58,557 nt of DNA from Candidatus Solibacter usitatus (GCA_016191645.1 JACPVQ010000009.1:1-58557); one strand, 5' to 3'. Shown: positions 1-10,591, numbered from the stretch's first letter. Notes: generated by a model not told the origin, from the letters alone. Numbers and translations: made by a program.

Positions 1-50
1 TAGAGTCGGTCTGGAGACCGCCTCGCATATCTGGAGATCTGCCCCACACC
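1..50. repeat. Composite palindromic repeat, copy A
   Basis: Contains the hairpin units GGTCTGGAGACC and an imperfect GCATATCTGGAGATCTGC, followed by the TGCCCCAC end motif seen in the other copies. It is cut by the window edge. It lies about 75 bases past the stop codon of the hybrid kinase on the minus strand, the same placement as copies D and E have to their kinases. Confidence 0.8.
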
Positions 51-124
51 AAATCGGCAAATGTCCAAACTCCAGGGCACGCTGAAATCGCTGCGTGTTG
101 CCGCAGCGTAGTAAGCATCTATGT

Positions 125-2377
125 CTACGTGCGCGTCAGCACTGCTTTTACCGTTTGCACGAGGAGGTCCGGGGGGACGGGTTTGGCGAGTTTCGCGTGC
201 GCGCCCAGGCGTAGGGCGACCTCTAAATACGGGCCACCCGACATGGCGATCACTTTGAGGTCCGGCCAGCGGTCGCGAACCTGCAGGATGGTTTCAATTC
301 CTTCCTGCACGGGCATGATGAGATCCATGACGACCAGATCCACCGAACTGCGTTCCAGTTCTTCCACGGCCTGTTTGCCATGGGCGGCGGTGACGGTCTC
401 ATAACCGGCCGAACGCAGGACCTTGGTGACATAGGTTCGCACGCCTTCGTCGTCGTCCACCACCAGAATGCGGCCATGGATGGGGGCTTTCAGAACCTGT
501 TGAACTTTTTCGGCCAATGCAATGGAGGAGAAGGGTTTTTGTAAGAACGGAGTGTTCCCGACCGCTTCCGTTGTCTGCGAATAACCGGACATGAGAAGGA
601 GCTTCATTTCCGGCCTTTGGGGCTGGAGGATGGCGGCCAGTTCGTGACCGTCCAAACCGGGCATCATGATATCGGTCAACAGAAGGTGGATGGGCCCCTT
701 GTAATCTTCCGCGCGGACGACGGCCTCCACAGGATCAGACGCTTCCAGAACGCGATATCCGCCGGCGGTGAGGATACCGTGGATCAGCTTGCGCACCTCC
801 GCCTGATCTTCCACGACGAGGACGGTTTCCGTGCCCCGCGGCGGGGTTTCCGGCGCGGGAGCCGCGGTATCGTGCGCGGGAGTTTCGGAAACCTGTGGCA
901 GGTAAATCTTGAAGGTAGTGCCCACACCCAAGTCGCTGAAAACTTCGATGAATCCGCCGGCCTGTTTGACAATGCCATAAACAATGGACAGGCCTAGTCC
1001 GGTGCCCTCCCCTATTTTCTTGGTGGTGAAGAAGGGTTCGAAGAGGCTGGCCTTAACCTCCGGCGTCATGCCGGTGCCGCTATCGGAAACCGACAGTTGC
1101 ACGAACTTTCCCGGGCCCGGCAACTTATGCTCCATCGCCGCCAGTTCGTCCAATTCGACATTCTCCGTAGCCATGAGAAGGCGGCCGCCGCCGGGCATGG
1201 CATCGCGGGCATTGACGGCGAGATTCATCAACACCTGCTCGATCTGCACGGGATCGATGCGGACCTGACCCAGGTCCGGCGCGAGGCTGGTGACGAAATC
1301 GACGTTTGCGGGGATCATGCGCCGCAGCATGGCATGGGCGCCGGTGAGGATCTCATTCAAACTCACGGCTCTGGGCTGGGAGACCTGCTTTCTGCCGAAG
1401 GAGAGCAACTGCTGCGTGAGACCGGCGGCGTTGGCGCCGGCTTTGCGGATGGCGGATAACGACGCATGCAGAGGATTTTCACTGCTCATCTTCTTGAGCA
1501 GCAGATCGCTGTGACCGTTGATGAGCATGAGCAGGTTGTTAAAATCGTGGGCTACGCCTTCAGCCAGCTTGCCCAGGGCATCCATCTTCTGGGCCTGGCG
1601 GAACTGTTCTTCGAAATCGTTTCTTTCGCGTTCCAACTGCTTGCGCGTGGAGATGTCGCGGAGGATGGTCAGAACAAGGCGCTCCCCATTGACGACGGCG
1701 AAGCTCGACATCACGTCCACGGGGGTTTCGCCTCCGCCGGGGTGCAGCGTAGCCAGCTCCGCCGCGGCGGGCGCGATGGCGCTCAGGAACTGCTCCACGC
1801 GAAAGTGCTGCGGAATCAGCATTGCGAACGGACGGCCGCACAGTTCGGCCCTGGGATGGCCGAAGAGATCTTCGGCTTTGGCATTGGCTTTGGTAATGAT
1901 TCCGGAGCTGTTGGAAATGATGACCGCGTCCGGAGCGCTTTCAAACAGGGCGCGGAGTTGGGCTTCGCTATCGGCCAGCGCGCGCTCGTTTTCCACCTCG
2001 GCGGTGATGTCGCGGGCCATACCCAGAATGCGCAACAGCCCACCCTCGGCGTCGAACATGGGGACGCACTTGTTTTCCACCCAGTGATATTCCGCAGTCT
2101 GTTTGTGACGCACGCGGTAGGTAAGAATCCCCAACTTGCGCGAGGAGACAATCTCTTTGATGCTGTGTTCCAGAGACTCCAGGTCATCCGGATGGACAAT
2201 GGAGGCCCACAGTTCGGGCTGGTGGAGGAATTCGTCGGGGAGGTATCCCAACTTCCCCACCTTTTGACTTACGGTTTCCACATGCCAGCTGGACCAAGAC
2301 TTGCCGGGGCGCACCGAATAGATGTTGTAATCGGAGTGCTCGAGGAGAGTTTCGGCCAGTATTTTTTGATCAACCAT
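125..2377 (-). CDS. PAS hybrid sensor histidine kinase with two receiver domains
   Basis: A 750-residue cytoplasmic sensor kinase with no membrane segment. Domains in order: a PAS_3-type fold (about 15-125), a second PAS (about 140-245), a dimerisation helix with the H-box EGVAHDFNN (His277), an HATPase domain with a [12 protein letters not shown]-box (about 375-490), then two receiver domains (about 510-620 and 630-745). It should autophosphorylate and pass phosphate to its own receivers; the output and ligand are unknown. ATG at 2377 is chosen because the conserved start [14 protein letters not shown] begins there; the open frame runs further upstream into the neighbouring gene. The stop of the upstream kinase pseudogene is 22 bases away. 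The family resemblance is strong to the kinases at 25362-27593 and 35744-38068. Confidence 0.9.
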   Translation of the reverse strand: MVDQKILAETLLEHSDYNIYSVRPGKSWSSWHVETVSQKVGKLGYLPDEFLHQPELWASIVHPDDLESLEHSIKEIVSSRKLGILTYRVRHKQTAEYHWVENKCVPMFDAEGGLLRILGMARDITAEVENERALADSEAQLRALFESAPDAVIISNSSGIITKANAKAEDLFGHPRAELCGRPFAMLIPQHFRVEQFLSAIAPAAAELATLHPGGGETPVDVMSSFAVVNGERLVLTILRDISTRKQLERERNDFEEQFRQAQKMDALGKLAEGVAHDFNNLLMLINGHSDLLLKKMSSENPLHASLSAIRKAGANAAGLTQQLLSFGRKQVSQPRAVSLNEILTGAHAMLRRMIPANVDFVTSLAPDLGQVRIDPVQIEQVLMNLAVNARDAMPGGGRLLMATENVELDELAAMEHKLPGPGKFVQLSVSDSGTGMTPEVKASLFEPFFTTKKIGEGTGLGLSIVYGIVKQAGGFIEVFSDLGVGTTFKIYLPQVSETPAHDTAAPAPETPPRGTETVLVVEDQAEVRKLIHGILTAGGYRVLEASDPVEAVVRAEDYKGPIHLLLTDIMMPGLDGHELAAILQPQRPEMKLLLMSGYSQTTEAVGNTPFLQKPFSSIALAEKVQQVLKAPIHGRILVVDDDEGVRTYVTKVLRSAGYETVTAAHGKQAVEELERSSVDLVVMDLIMPVQEGIETILQVRDRWPDLKVIAMSGGPYLEVALRLGAHAKLAKPVPPDLLVQTVKAVLTRT

Positions 2378-2399
2378 TTGATTCACCCTTTTTTTTCCT

Positions 2400-4441
2400 T
2401 CACGACGACCCCAATACCTCGCGGATTTTCGCGGCCAAGGCTTCGGCGCTGACGGGCTTTTGCAGAAAGGCGACGTTATCGTCGCCGGCCGTCTGGCCCG
2501 GAAAGGAATCCTTGGGGTACCCGGACATGAAAACAGTCTTGATGCCGGGACTTTGCTGACGGATGGCGGCCGCAAGTTCGGGTCCGCCCATATCCGGCAT
2601 CACGACATCGGTTAACAGCAAGTGGATTTTTTCGGTCTGCGCGATGCGCAAGGCATCGCCCGCGGCCGAGGCCGCGTGAACCTTGTAGCCGAAGCTTTGA
2701 AGCATCATTCGCACCAGATTCAGGACCTCCAACTGGTCTTCCACCAGGAGAATGGTCTGGCCCCCAGCGCTGGAAGCGGATTCCGGCCGCGGCGGCTCCG
2801 CCACATCCTTCCCATGCAGCCGGGGAAGGCATACGTGGAAGGCTGTTCCCACTCCCAGTTCCGTTTCCACGGTGATGAATCCGCCTGCCTGGTTTACTTC
2901 TCCAAAGACCGTGGATAGTCCCAAGCCGGTTCCGTGACTTTCGTCTTTGGTAGTAAAGAACGGTTCAAAAATATGCGGCAGAACCTGAGGGTCAATGCCG
3001 GTTCCCGTATCGCGAACCGTAAGCTGCACGAAGACTCCGGCCTTTACGTCCGGATGTCCCCGCAGCGCGGCTTCGTCCAATTCCACAATGCGCGTTTCCA
3101 GGCGCAGGAGGCCACCGGCGGGCATGGCGTCGCGGGCGTTCACCACCAGGTTCATGAGGAGTTGATCGATGTGTCTGGGGTCGGCCTCAATGGAGCACGG
3201 CAGCGGCGTCAAATCGGCGGCCAATTCGATGTTTTCCGGAATGACGCGGCGCAGCATGTTGATGGATTCCTGAACGGCGCCGTTGACGTCGATCACTTTC
3301 TTGTCGAGCACCTGTTTGCGGCTGAAGGCGAGCAGGTGCTGGGTGAGGGCGGTGGCGCGGATACCGGCTTTGCGGATGGCGAGCATGGAAGGGAGCAACG
3401 GGTCGGCGGCGGGCGCGCGCTTGATGATGAGGTCGGAGTGCCCGTTGATCACCATGAGAAGGTTATTGAAGTCATGCGCCACGCCGCCCGCCACGCGGCC
3501 CAGGGACTCCATCTTGCTGGACTGACGGATCTGCTCTTCCAACTTGTGGCGCTCGGTGATGTCGCGCAAGGCGGCGACGCGAACCTGCTTACCGTTGACA
3601 GCATGTTCTTTGACGACGATTTCCAAAAAGATGGCCCGGCCCTCCTTGTGGCGGCCGGTAATCTTCCAGGCGCCCTCTTTGCCGGCGCGGATATTCTCTA
3701 TTACCAGAGCGCGGGATTCGGGGGTCAGGAATTCGACGATGGGCCTTCCCAGCATCTCCCCGGCGTCGTAGCCGAACATGGTGGCGAGCCCGGGGTTGCC
3801 CCAACGCACGACGCCATTCTCGGAGATGACAATGCCGTCGAAGGTGGCGTCGACAATGGACCGGTAGCGGAGTTCGCTTTCCTGAAGAGCCTGCTGCGCG
3901 CTCTGCCGCTGGGCGTCGGCGCGGTTGAGCGGGATACTTGTAGCAGTCCGATGGGTAACAGCAGCAGAGGAATTGCGGCGATCAAGGGTAGCTGGGAGGG
4001 GAACAGAATCGCTGGGGCGCCATAGAAGGACCGAAGAACCGGCAGTAGGGCGATCCCGGCCACGACAAAGCAGCAAATGTCGCCAGCCCACAGGGCACGG
4101 GGCGTGGCGCGTTGTTTGCAGATTAATGCGGCAGCCAACAGAACGAAGGCCACGCCGATGTTGGAAACCAAGCGTCGCGCGCCAAAGTTGAGCACGGAGG
4201 CCAACTCCGCAATTGCCGCCAGGCCCAATAGGGCTACGGCGGCAGAGCCGACGACGGCGGCCTTGTGGAGAGCGGGCGTCCGCAAATCCGCAAGGATCCA
4301 CAGCGCGCCGGCGGACAGCAGGAAGCAGATGGCGGTGGTGCGATCGATGGAAGCCAGGCCAAGGAGCGCGAGAATACCGGCGCTCGCCGCAACCGCGGCG
4401 GAAACGCGAGGGGCTAACCTTTGAATGGTCATATCGTGCAA
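2400..4441 (-). pseudogene. Membrane-anchored PAS hybrid histidine kinase, frameshifted by an internal deletion
   Basis: Two frames together make one gene. The first (4441 to about 3930) encodes a multi-helix membrane sensor of about 170 residues ending in the motif IGLLQV. The second (about 3930 to 2400) encodes a PAS domain (RYRSIVDATFDGIVISENG), an H-box GGVAHDFNN, an HATPase domain and one receiver domain. The neighbouring paralogue at 4551-6248 has about 70 residues between IGLLQV and the matching LNRAADRQQ linker, containing further membrane helices. Here that stretch is missing and the frame changes at the junction (about 3926-3936). The kinase core and receiver are intact and could be made only by reinitiation or if the frameshift is a sequencing error. 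Confidence 0.8.
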
Positions 4442-4550
4442 CAGGATAACTTACCGCGAGGACCCAGTATGTGATATGTCACCAAAATCGGCTATCGGCG
4501 TGAGCCTTTATTGGTTGCGGGAATCAGCCACTGTTTCCGTGGGAGGATTC

Positions 4551-6248
4551 CTACAGCCGCGGCAGATAGACCTGGAAGGCCGTACCGGCTCCGGGTTCAG
4601 TTTGCACGGCGATCCATCCGCCGGCTTGCTTTACGACCCCAAAGACCGTGGATAGCCCCAAGCCGGTTCCGTGTGCTTCCGCCTTGGTGGAAAGGAACGG
4701 CTCAAAGATGTGGGGAAGTAACTCGGGGTCGATTCCGATTCCAGTATCGCGGACCGTTAGTTGGACGAACGGATCCGGCTTCACGCCGGGCTCCGCCGCC
4801 AGAATCCGCGCGTCGCAATGGACGTTGCGGGTTTCCAGGATCAAACTCCCGCCGGAGGGCATGGCGTCGCGGGCGTTGACGACAAGATTAATGATGATCT
4901 GATCGATGTGGTCCGGGTCGGCTTCAAGGGGGCCCAGATCGGCGGCTTCTGCTGCACTTGTTTTCTGCCAAAGGCCAGAAGATGCTGCGTGAGGGCGGCG
5001 GCGCGCAAGCCGGCTTTATGGATGGAGGCGAGGGCGGGAAGCGACGGGTCGACGCTGTTGGCGCGCTTCAGCAATAGTTCGCTGTGCCCGTTGATCACCA
5101 TGAGCAGGTTGTTGACGTCGTGCGCGACGCCGCCCGCCAGGCGTCCCACAATCTCCATGTTTTGCGCCTGACGGGTTTGCCCGGCGAGCCTGCGCTGCGC
5201 GGGGACGTCGCGCAAGGGGGCTACTCGAAGCTGCTTGCCGCCGCTAACCTGCACCTTGGCCACTGCCTCCACCAGGATGTTCGCGCCATCCTTGCGGCGG
5301 CCGGTAAATTCGTAAGCGCCATCCTGGGCGCTAATAATTCGTCAAAGGTGGCATCGACAATGGAGTGGTAGCGGAACTCATTCTCCTCCAACGTCCGCTG
5401 CGCCGTCTGTTGCCGGTCCGCGGCGCGGTTCAAAGCCATGGCGACCGCGCAGGCGGCAATGACAAACAGCGCGAGGCTGACCACTGTCATGCCGGCGACG
5501 CCGATCTCATGCGCGAACCATCCGTACGCCTCAGCGGTGATGCGCAGCCAGCTGGCGAGGATGAGGATCGCTGCGTAAGCGGGTAGCAGCCATCGCAGCA
5601 TCACGCCGCCGGGGCCGCCGCTGGCGGCGACGGCCATGACGGGGCCATGCGGCGGAACTTGGAGCAAGCCGATGGAAAGAAGAACGAAAAGCACCGAGGC
5701 TAGCAGCGCCATGCGCGTGAATGCGCCGATGCCGGCAATGCTGGAGGCGCTGTAGAGATATCCCAGAAGCGGGACCAACGCGATGGCTCCGCATGCAAGG
5801 ATCGAGCCTTCCATGATCCAACGGATGCGATCGCCGGCCGTTTGCTTGCCCAACAAAGCGACGCCGAGGAAGACGAAGGCGAGAGCGGCGTTGGGACCCA
5901 TGCGGCCGGAAAACGAGTTCTTCGATGGGTCGGGGGCGATCCATTGATCGATGCCAAGATCGACGCGGAAGGCAAATTCGAGGGTGGTGAGGAACCCCAC
6001 AACGGCGACGGCCAGCGCACAGATGGTGGCAACTTTTGCAGATAACCGTTCGCCCGTGCGCGCCGCGCCGCCAGCAGCCCCAGGGCGACACCCGAGAGGA
6101 TGAAGCAGAGGGAAGTGTTGGCCTTCATGGAACCCAGTCCGGGGACGACGCTGTTCAGCTCAGGGATATTCAGGACCAAGCCCGCCAACACGGCAATTCC
6201 AATGAGTATGGCGAAGGTGGCGGCAATGAACAGGGCGTAGCTTTGCAT
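4551..6248 (-). pseudogene. Degraded membrane-anchored PAS histidine kinase paralogue
   Basis: A tandem paralogue of the gene at 2400-4441 with at least three lesions. The N-terminal membrane sensor (start MQSYALFIAATF) changes frame near 6060 inside a GC-rich run. The frame then runs through the membrane helices and linker to SIVDATFD, where about 50 residues of the PAS core are missing and the frame changes again (about 5340). After the H-box, here GGVAHDVNN (Phe to Val), about 40 residues between the dimerisation helices and the ATPase N-box are missing with a third frame change (about 4945). The ATPase domain is otherwise readable and ends at YLPRL with no receiver domain. Nothing functional is expected. 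Confidence 0.85.
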
Positions 6249-6283
6249 AGTGGTAGGTAACGCCAGAGCCTGCACGCGAGTCC

Positions 6284-6313
6284 ATTATGTTAGGCATCCT
6301 ACAGAACTAACAA
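6284..6313 (-). promoter_or_regulatory. Possible sigma-70-type promoter of the degraded kinase
   Basis: On the minus strand TTGTTA (6308-6313) and CATAAT (6284-6289) are 18 bases apart. A transcript would start about 29 bases before the ATG at 6248. This is a match by eye only. Confidence 0.35.
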
Positions 6314-6387
6314 TAGGGAAAAGACTTTTTTCATTGAGGGACAATTTCCTACGCAAAAGTGGTGTAGGTTTGAAGTGGGGCAAGAGG

Positions 6388-7731
6388 ATGAAGAACCGAT
6401 TGGGTGTGGGGGAACACTCCCGCTGGAGAGTGTGGGTCCCTGTGTGGGGGGCGGCGTTCCTCCTGCTGACCACGGGCACACTGCTGCAACTAGGTTTCCG
6501 CCAATCCGGGAAAAACCGCGAGCAGCTGGCACTGGACGTGCGGATGGAACGCATTGGCCGTGAGAATCTGCAATTTCTTACCGACGCGGAGACCGCTGAA
6601 AGAGCATATCTGTTGACCGGAAACAACCTCTATCTGGCTTCGCATGAGGAGGCACTGAGGCGGCTGAAGCGGGTCCATGATGAGGGCCGCGAGATGCTGA
6701 CGGTAGTAGGAGGCACCCCTTCAGGGCAAGTGCTCTCCGCGGAGGTGCAGTTCAAACTGGACGAGATGGCGAAGTCGATTGCGGTATTCCGGACGAACGG
6801 GCGTGAGGCGGCGCTGGCTGTGGTGAATACAGAACGCGGAATGGAGGCGATGGATAAGATCAGAGCACTGACATCCCAAGTTATAAGCGCGCATCAAAAC
6901 GCCGCGACAGAACGTACCGCGTGGTTACGAGCATTGATCCAGGCGGCGATCATCCTGCATGTGGTGGGGAGCGGCAGCGCCTTCTGGCTGATGGTGGTGG
7001 GCATCCGGAGGTCGGGGAAGAATCTGGCGCGATCGCAGATGCTGGCGGCGGAGTTGGGGGTTCAGGAGAGGCGCTACCGGCACCTGGCGGAGCGCTTGCA
7101 GAAGGGATTCGAGCGCGGGCAGGCGTCGATGGCAAGGCGCGTGCACGATGAGATTGGCGGGAATCTGACGGCGGCGAAGATCGACCTGCAGATGGGAATG
7201 CGGCGGCTCGCGCAAGGCCAGGAAGGCGCGCAAGCGCGCATGGAAACGGCGATCGCGCTTTTGGACCGGACGCTGCGGATTGCGCGCGACGCCGCCACGG
7301 AGATGCGGCCGCCCATTCTGGATCAAGCCGGTTTGCTGGCGGCGATGGAGTGGCAATTGCAAGAATTCGAAACGCGTTCCGGAACGACGGCCCTGCTGTC
7401 GGCGGGTGACGATGAGCCGTCTCTGTCCAAAGAAACCAAGACGGCGTTTTTCCGCGTATTGCAGGAGGCGCTGACCAACGTTGCACGGCATTCGAAGGCG
7501 ACGCGGGTTTGCGTACGGACAGAACGGACGGAAGCCATGTTTTCGATGAGCGTGGAGGACGACGGCGTGGGCATGGAGGCGGGGAGCGCGCGAGGCGAAA
7601 GTTTGGGGATACTGGGAATGCAGGAAAGAATGCATGGAGCGGGAGGCGAATTGGAGATTTCAAGCGCACCGGGAAAAGGGTGCCGGATCACAGCACGCGC
7701 GCCGCTGGAAGCGGTTGCGGAAACGAGTTAA
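6388..7731 (+). CDS. CHASE3-type membrane sensor histidine kinase (NarX/DegS-like core)
   Basis: A 447-residue kinase. A first membrane helix (about 16-36) is followed by a helical extracytoplasmic sensor with the CHASE3 signature FLTDAETAERAYLLTG (about 40-180), a second membrane helix (about 184-206), a coiled linker, a HisKA_3 domain with ARRVHDEIGGNL (His253) and an HATPase domain with the N-box RVLQEALTNVARHSKA. HisKA_3 kinases typically signal to NarL/FixJ regulators, and one starts 4 bases downstream, so the two form an operon. The start is uncertain: ATG 6388 has a GAGG directly against it, and a TTG at 6370 is an alternative; the open frame extends back to 6250. Transcribed divergently from the decaying kinase at 4551-6248. 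Confidence 0.88.
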   Translation: MKNRLGVGEHSRWRVWVPVWGAAFLLLTTGTLLQLGFRQSGKNREQLALDVRMERIGRENLQFLTDAETAERAYLLTGNNLYLASHEEALRRLKRVHDEGREMLTVVGGTPSGQVLSAEVQFKLDEMAKSIAVFRTNGREAALAVVNTERGMEAMDKIRALTSQVISAHQNAATERTAWLRALIQAAIILHVVGSGSAFWLMVVGIRRSGKNLARSQMLAAELGVQERRYRHLAERLQKGFERGQASMARRVHDEIGGNLTAAKIDLQMGMRRLAQGQEGAQARMETAIALLDRTLRIARDAATEMRPPILDQAGLLAAMEWQLQEFETRSGTTALLSAGDDEPSLSKETKTAFFRVLQEALTNVARHSKATRVCVRTERTEAMFSMSVEDDGVGMEAGSARGESLGILGMQERMHGAGGELEISSAPGKGCRITARAPLEAVAETS

Positions 7732-7734
7732 AGA

Positions 7735-8367
7735 ATGGCGAGAAAGATTCTCATTGCGGAAGACCATCTTGCTTGCCGGCAGGGGATTCGCACCTTGCTG
7801 AGCGAAGAATTACCAACCTACGAATTTCATTTTGCCACCACGCACCGGGAGCTGACAGCGGAGCTGCGAATGGGCCACTGGGAGCTGGTGATGCTGGATT
7901 TGAGCCTGCCTGGCGCAAGCGGGCTGGACGATATCAAGAAGATCAAAATCATGAGCCCGCGAACGTACGTTCTGGTCTATACCATCTGCCCGGAAGCACA
8001 GTTGGGACTGCGCGCGCTGCGGGCTGGAGCGGATGGGTATTTGACGAAAGACCGTCCCATGGAAGAATTGTTTCTGGCAGTGCACCGGGTGCTGAGCGGC
8101 AAACGCTACATCAGCGCCACGCTGGCGGAGCGTCTGGCAATGACATTGGCGTTCCCCCAGGAAAAGGAAGTCCATGAGCTGCTCTCCGACCGCGAGTATC
8201 AGATTCTGCGCATGCTGGGAAACGGGCTGTCGCCGACGGCGATCGGCGGGCAACTGCAGTTGAGCGTGAAGACAGTGTCCACCTACCGCACGCGCGTGCT
8301 GGAGAAACTCAATTTACAGACAACGGCGGAGTTGATCCGCTACTCCATTGAACACAGTATCTCGTAA
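7735..8367 (+). CDS. NarL/FixJ-family response regulator
   Basis: A 210-residue two-domain regulator. The receiver domain carries the acidic pair ED at 9-10, the phospho-acceptor Asp55 (LVMLDLSLPG) and a conserved lysine in YLTKDR. The C-terminal LuxR-type helix-turn-helix runs from about 147 to 205 (LSDREYQILRML ... SVKTVSTYRTRVLEKL). It starts 4 bases after the CHASE3 kinase and is very likely its partner. Targets cannot be read from the sequence. Confidence 0.93.
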   Translation: MARKILIAEDHLACRQGIRTLLSEELPTYEFHFATTHRELTAELRMGHWELVMLDLSLPGASGLDDIKKIKIMSPRTYVLVYTICPEAQLGLRALRAGADGYLTKDRPMEELFLAVHRVLSGKRYISATLAERLAMTLAFPQEKEVHELLSDREYQILRMLGNGLSPTAIGGQLQLSVKTVSTYRTRVLEKLNLQTTAELIRYSIEHSIS

Positions 8368-8442
8368 TGGGGGAAATTCCTACAAGCGATTGAGCAGCCC
8401 GCCGATGCCCGGCTCAGCGGCAAGGGAATACTCTTTGATCAT

Positions 8443-8811
8443 ATGCCCGGATTCCGTAAACTCCGCACGAAGGTCTTCGTCGTGGAAGACAATGCGGTGC
8501 TGCGCGACCGGTACGCGAAGGAATTGGGGGAGCTGGCACACGTGGAATTGTGCGGCGTTGCGGCAACCGCGGCGGCCGCGGTGGAGGGCATTGAGAGGGC
8601 GATGCCGGACCTGGTAATTCTGGATCTGTCTCTGAAAGACAGCAGCGGTCTGGACGTGCTTCGCGCGAATGAGGGGAAGGCGAAGCCGCGGTTCGTGGTG
8701 GTGACGAGCCATGCCGAGGCGTCGATAGAGAAGGTTTGTCTGGAGTTGGGGGCGGAGCGTTTCTTCGATAAATCGAACGGATTTGGGGAGTTGATGGATT
8801 ACCTGGGGTGA
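8443..8811 (+). CDS. Stand-alone receiver-domain protein (CheY-like)
   Basis: A 122-residue single receiver domain with acidic residues at VVEDN, phospho-acceptor Asp61 (LVILDLSLKD) and a lysine in FFDKSNG. It has no output domain. It follows the kinase/NarL pair in the same direction after 75 bases and may be a phosphate sink or a second branch of that pathway; this is inference from position. Its 3' end overlaps the convergent glycosyltransferase gene by 13 bases. Confidence 0.88.
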   Translation: MPGFRKLRTKVFVVEDNAVLRDRYAKELGELAHVELCGVAATAAAAVEGIERAMPDLVILDLSLKDSSGLDVLRANEGKAKPRFVVVTSHAEASIEKVCLELGAERFFDKSNGFGELMDYLG

Positions 8812-9647
8812 TCGCGCGATTGACGCGCTCTGGCGAAGAAGCGGTCGAGGGGACCGAGCACCGCTTGACCGAGCACCAGCTGATCGAAGAGCGCGCACAA
8901 CTGCACGAAGGTAGTGGCGAGCGAGCGGAGGCGGAAAAACTGCGAGCGCCCATGCAGGCGCGGGTAATGGCTGACCGGCACCTCCACGATGCGAGGCGAC
9001 ATCAGTTCCAACTTGCGGACCAATTCCACGCAGACAGTACCACTGGTACAGGTGAGGCCCAGGCGTTCCACCAGGGAGCGGCGGATGAGGCGGAAATCGC
9101 AATCGATGTCGCGGATGCGGATGCGAAACAGAAAGCGCGCCAGGCGGTTGTAGAGGAACCCAATGGCGATGCGGTGCCAGGGATCCTGACGGCTGCTCTT
9201 GTATCCGTTAACCAAACCCACGTCGGGAGCGGCCTGGGCAAGCAATTTGACCATCTCGCGGGGATCGTACTGGCCATCGCCATCGGTGTAGAAGACAAAG
9301 TCCTTGGTGGCCGCGGCGAGGCCGCTGCGTATGGCCCCGCCGTAGCCGAGGTTTACCGGATGAGTGACCACTCGAAGGAGAGGCGCGTATTGAACCTTGA
9401 GTTGGTCGAGGACATTGGCCGTATCGTCGAAGCTGCCGTCGTTGACGACGATGACTTCGAAGTCGGCGACGTTTGCGCGCAGCGTTTCGAAAGCGGCGGC
9501 GAGAAGGCCGGGCAGCGACAAAGCGTCGTTGTAGGCGGGGAAGAACACAGACAGGCTGTGCCGGAAGAAGAACCTGTTCGTAGCCACAGTTGGTTTGGGA
9601 GCCGCCGCGGCGGACGGCCATCCCCATTCACCCTTTCTCAAGATCAT
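8799..9647 (-). CDS. Family 2 glycosyltransferase (DPM1/polyprenyl-phosphate type)
   Basis: A 282-residue GT-A enzyme. The start of the fold is LSVFFPAYNDALSLPGLL, the nucleotide-binding strand ends in VNDGSFDDT, and the metal motif is FYTDGDGQYD. There is no C-terminal membrane domain, as in the shorter DPM1-like members. It probably transfers a sugar from a nucleotide sugar to a polyprenyl phosphate at the inner membrane face, but the substrate is not shown. The first ~25 residues are poorly conserved, so the start may lie later. It is a lone gene on this strand. Confidence 0.85.
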   Translation of the reverse strand: MILRKGEWGWPSAAAAPKPTVATNRFFFRHSLSVFFPAYNDALSLPGLLAAAFETLRANVADFEVIVVNDGSFDDTANVLDQLKVQYAPLLRVVTHPVNLGYGGAIRSGLAAATKDFVFYTDGDGQYDPREMVKLLAQAAPDVGLVNGYKSSRQDPWHRIAIGFLYNRLARFLFRIRIRDIDCDFRLIRRSLVERLGLTCTSGTVCVELVRKLELMSPRIVEVPVSHYPRLHGRSQFFRLRSLATTFVQLCALFDQLVLGQAVLGPLDRFFARARQSRDHPR

Positions 9648-9756
9648 CTATCATCTGTTTAAAGGCGGGGGGAAGTCCATACGGCAGAGGCTGTATGCGG
9701 GTTATGGCACGCATCCGGGTATTGCGCGTCACAACGCCGCGTATTACCATTGGGTC

Positions 9757-9999
9757 ATGCGGACCATTTCTTTGAAGTTGCCGGATCACCTGTTGGCACA
9801 ACTGGACCAGCATGCCAAAGCAAGACGGGTGACGAAGTCATGGGTCATACGGGAAGGCCTCGCCAAGGTTCTCAACGAGAAACCGCGAGCCGGTAGGCCA
9901 TCCTGTCACGACCTTGCGATGGACTTGGCGGGCTCGATCAAGGGACTGCCGGAAGATCTGGCGGTAAATGCGATCTACATGGAAGGTTTTGGAAAGTGA
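9757..9999 (+). CDS. Ribbon-helix-helix antitoxin (VapB-like)
   Basis: An 80-residue protein beginning MRTISLKLPDHLLAQLDQHA, a typical ribbon-helix-helix DNA-binding start, followed by a C-terminal segment expected to wrap the toxin. ATG 9757 is chosen because the fold begins there; the frame stays open upstream without homology. Its stop overlaps the start of the PIN toxin (GTGA), so the two are translationally coupled. It should neutralise the toxin and repress the operon. Confidence 0.82.
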   Translation: MRTISLKLPDHLLAQLDQHAKARRVTKSWVIREGLAKVLNEKPRAGRPSCHDLAMDLAGSIKGLPEDLAVNAIYMEGFGK

Positions 10000-10415
10000 G
10001 GGGAAGACAGGCCCTGCTGGATACTGGTCCCTTGGTGAGCTATCTCGGCGCCGGGCTCAGGCATCATGCGTGGGCCTGTGAGCGATGGAAATCGTTTGAG
10101 CCTCCCATGTTGACGTGCGAAGCAGTCATTACGGAGACCGCTTTTCTGATGAAACGGGAGGGACATGACGCGGATGCTTTGTTCGCATTTCTGGAACGCG
10201 GGGTGATTCGAATCGCGCTTAGCGTGCAAGAGGAGGCGGCGGAGCTACGCGCTTTACTGCACCGCTACCGTAACCGGCCCATGTCCGTGGCGGATGCTTG
10301 TCTGGTGCGGCTGTCGGAACTGCACCCCGACGGTGAGGTTTTCACCCTCGACTCCGATTTTCGCATTTACCGGCGGCACGGGAACAAGGCGATCCGCGTG
10401 TTGATGCCCGATTGA
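9996..10415 (+). CDS. PIN-domain ribonuclease toxin (VapC-like)
   Basis: A 139-residue PIN protein with the acidic active-site residues expected: LLDTGPL near the N-terminus, VITETAFL, MSVADACLV and TLDSDFRIYR. Family members cleave RNA. Translation appears to start at a GTG that overlaps the antitoxin stop. It shares its overall layout, including the FRIYRR end motif, with the toxin at 18464-18877, so the two pairs belong to one subfamily. Confidence 0.85.
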   Translation: MRGRQALLDTGPLVSYLGAGLRHHAWACERWKSFEPPMLTCEAVITETAFLMKREGHDADALFAFLERGVIRIALSVQEEAAELRALLHRYRNRPMSVADACLVRLSELHPDGEVFTLDSDFRIYRRHGNKAIRVLMPD

Positions 10416-10527
10416 CCGGCGGGAATAGACGGGGCGGGGGGAGGTATACTGGGAGGCCGGATTGAGGGAAGGCGCAAGTACTTCTCCTTCCGCAATAATG
10501 AGTTACGAAAGTTGTTCGATGTTCCGC

Positions 10528-10555
10528 TTGACTTCCAGTACATTTCCGGTAGAAT
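10528..10555 (+). promoter_or_regulatory. Sigma-70-type promoter of the MerR-family gene
   Basis: TTGACT (10528-10533) and TAGAAT (10550-10555) are separated by 16 bases. The predicted transcript starts near 10562, about 30 bases before the ATG at 10592. Confidence 0.55.
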
Positions 10556-10591
10556 TTGTTGTGGCGGTAATTGAAACGCAAAGGGTGCCCC

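Noticed and set aside
1466..2452. Long plus-strand open frame opposite the first hybrid kinase
   Set aside because: It is the antisense shadow of a high-GC kinase gene with no ribosome site or family motif. The same applies to 2934-4025, 8808-9662, 11591-12541, 13624-14895 and others.
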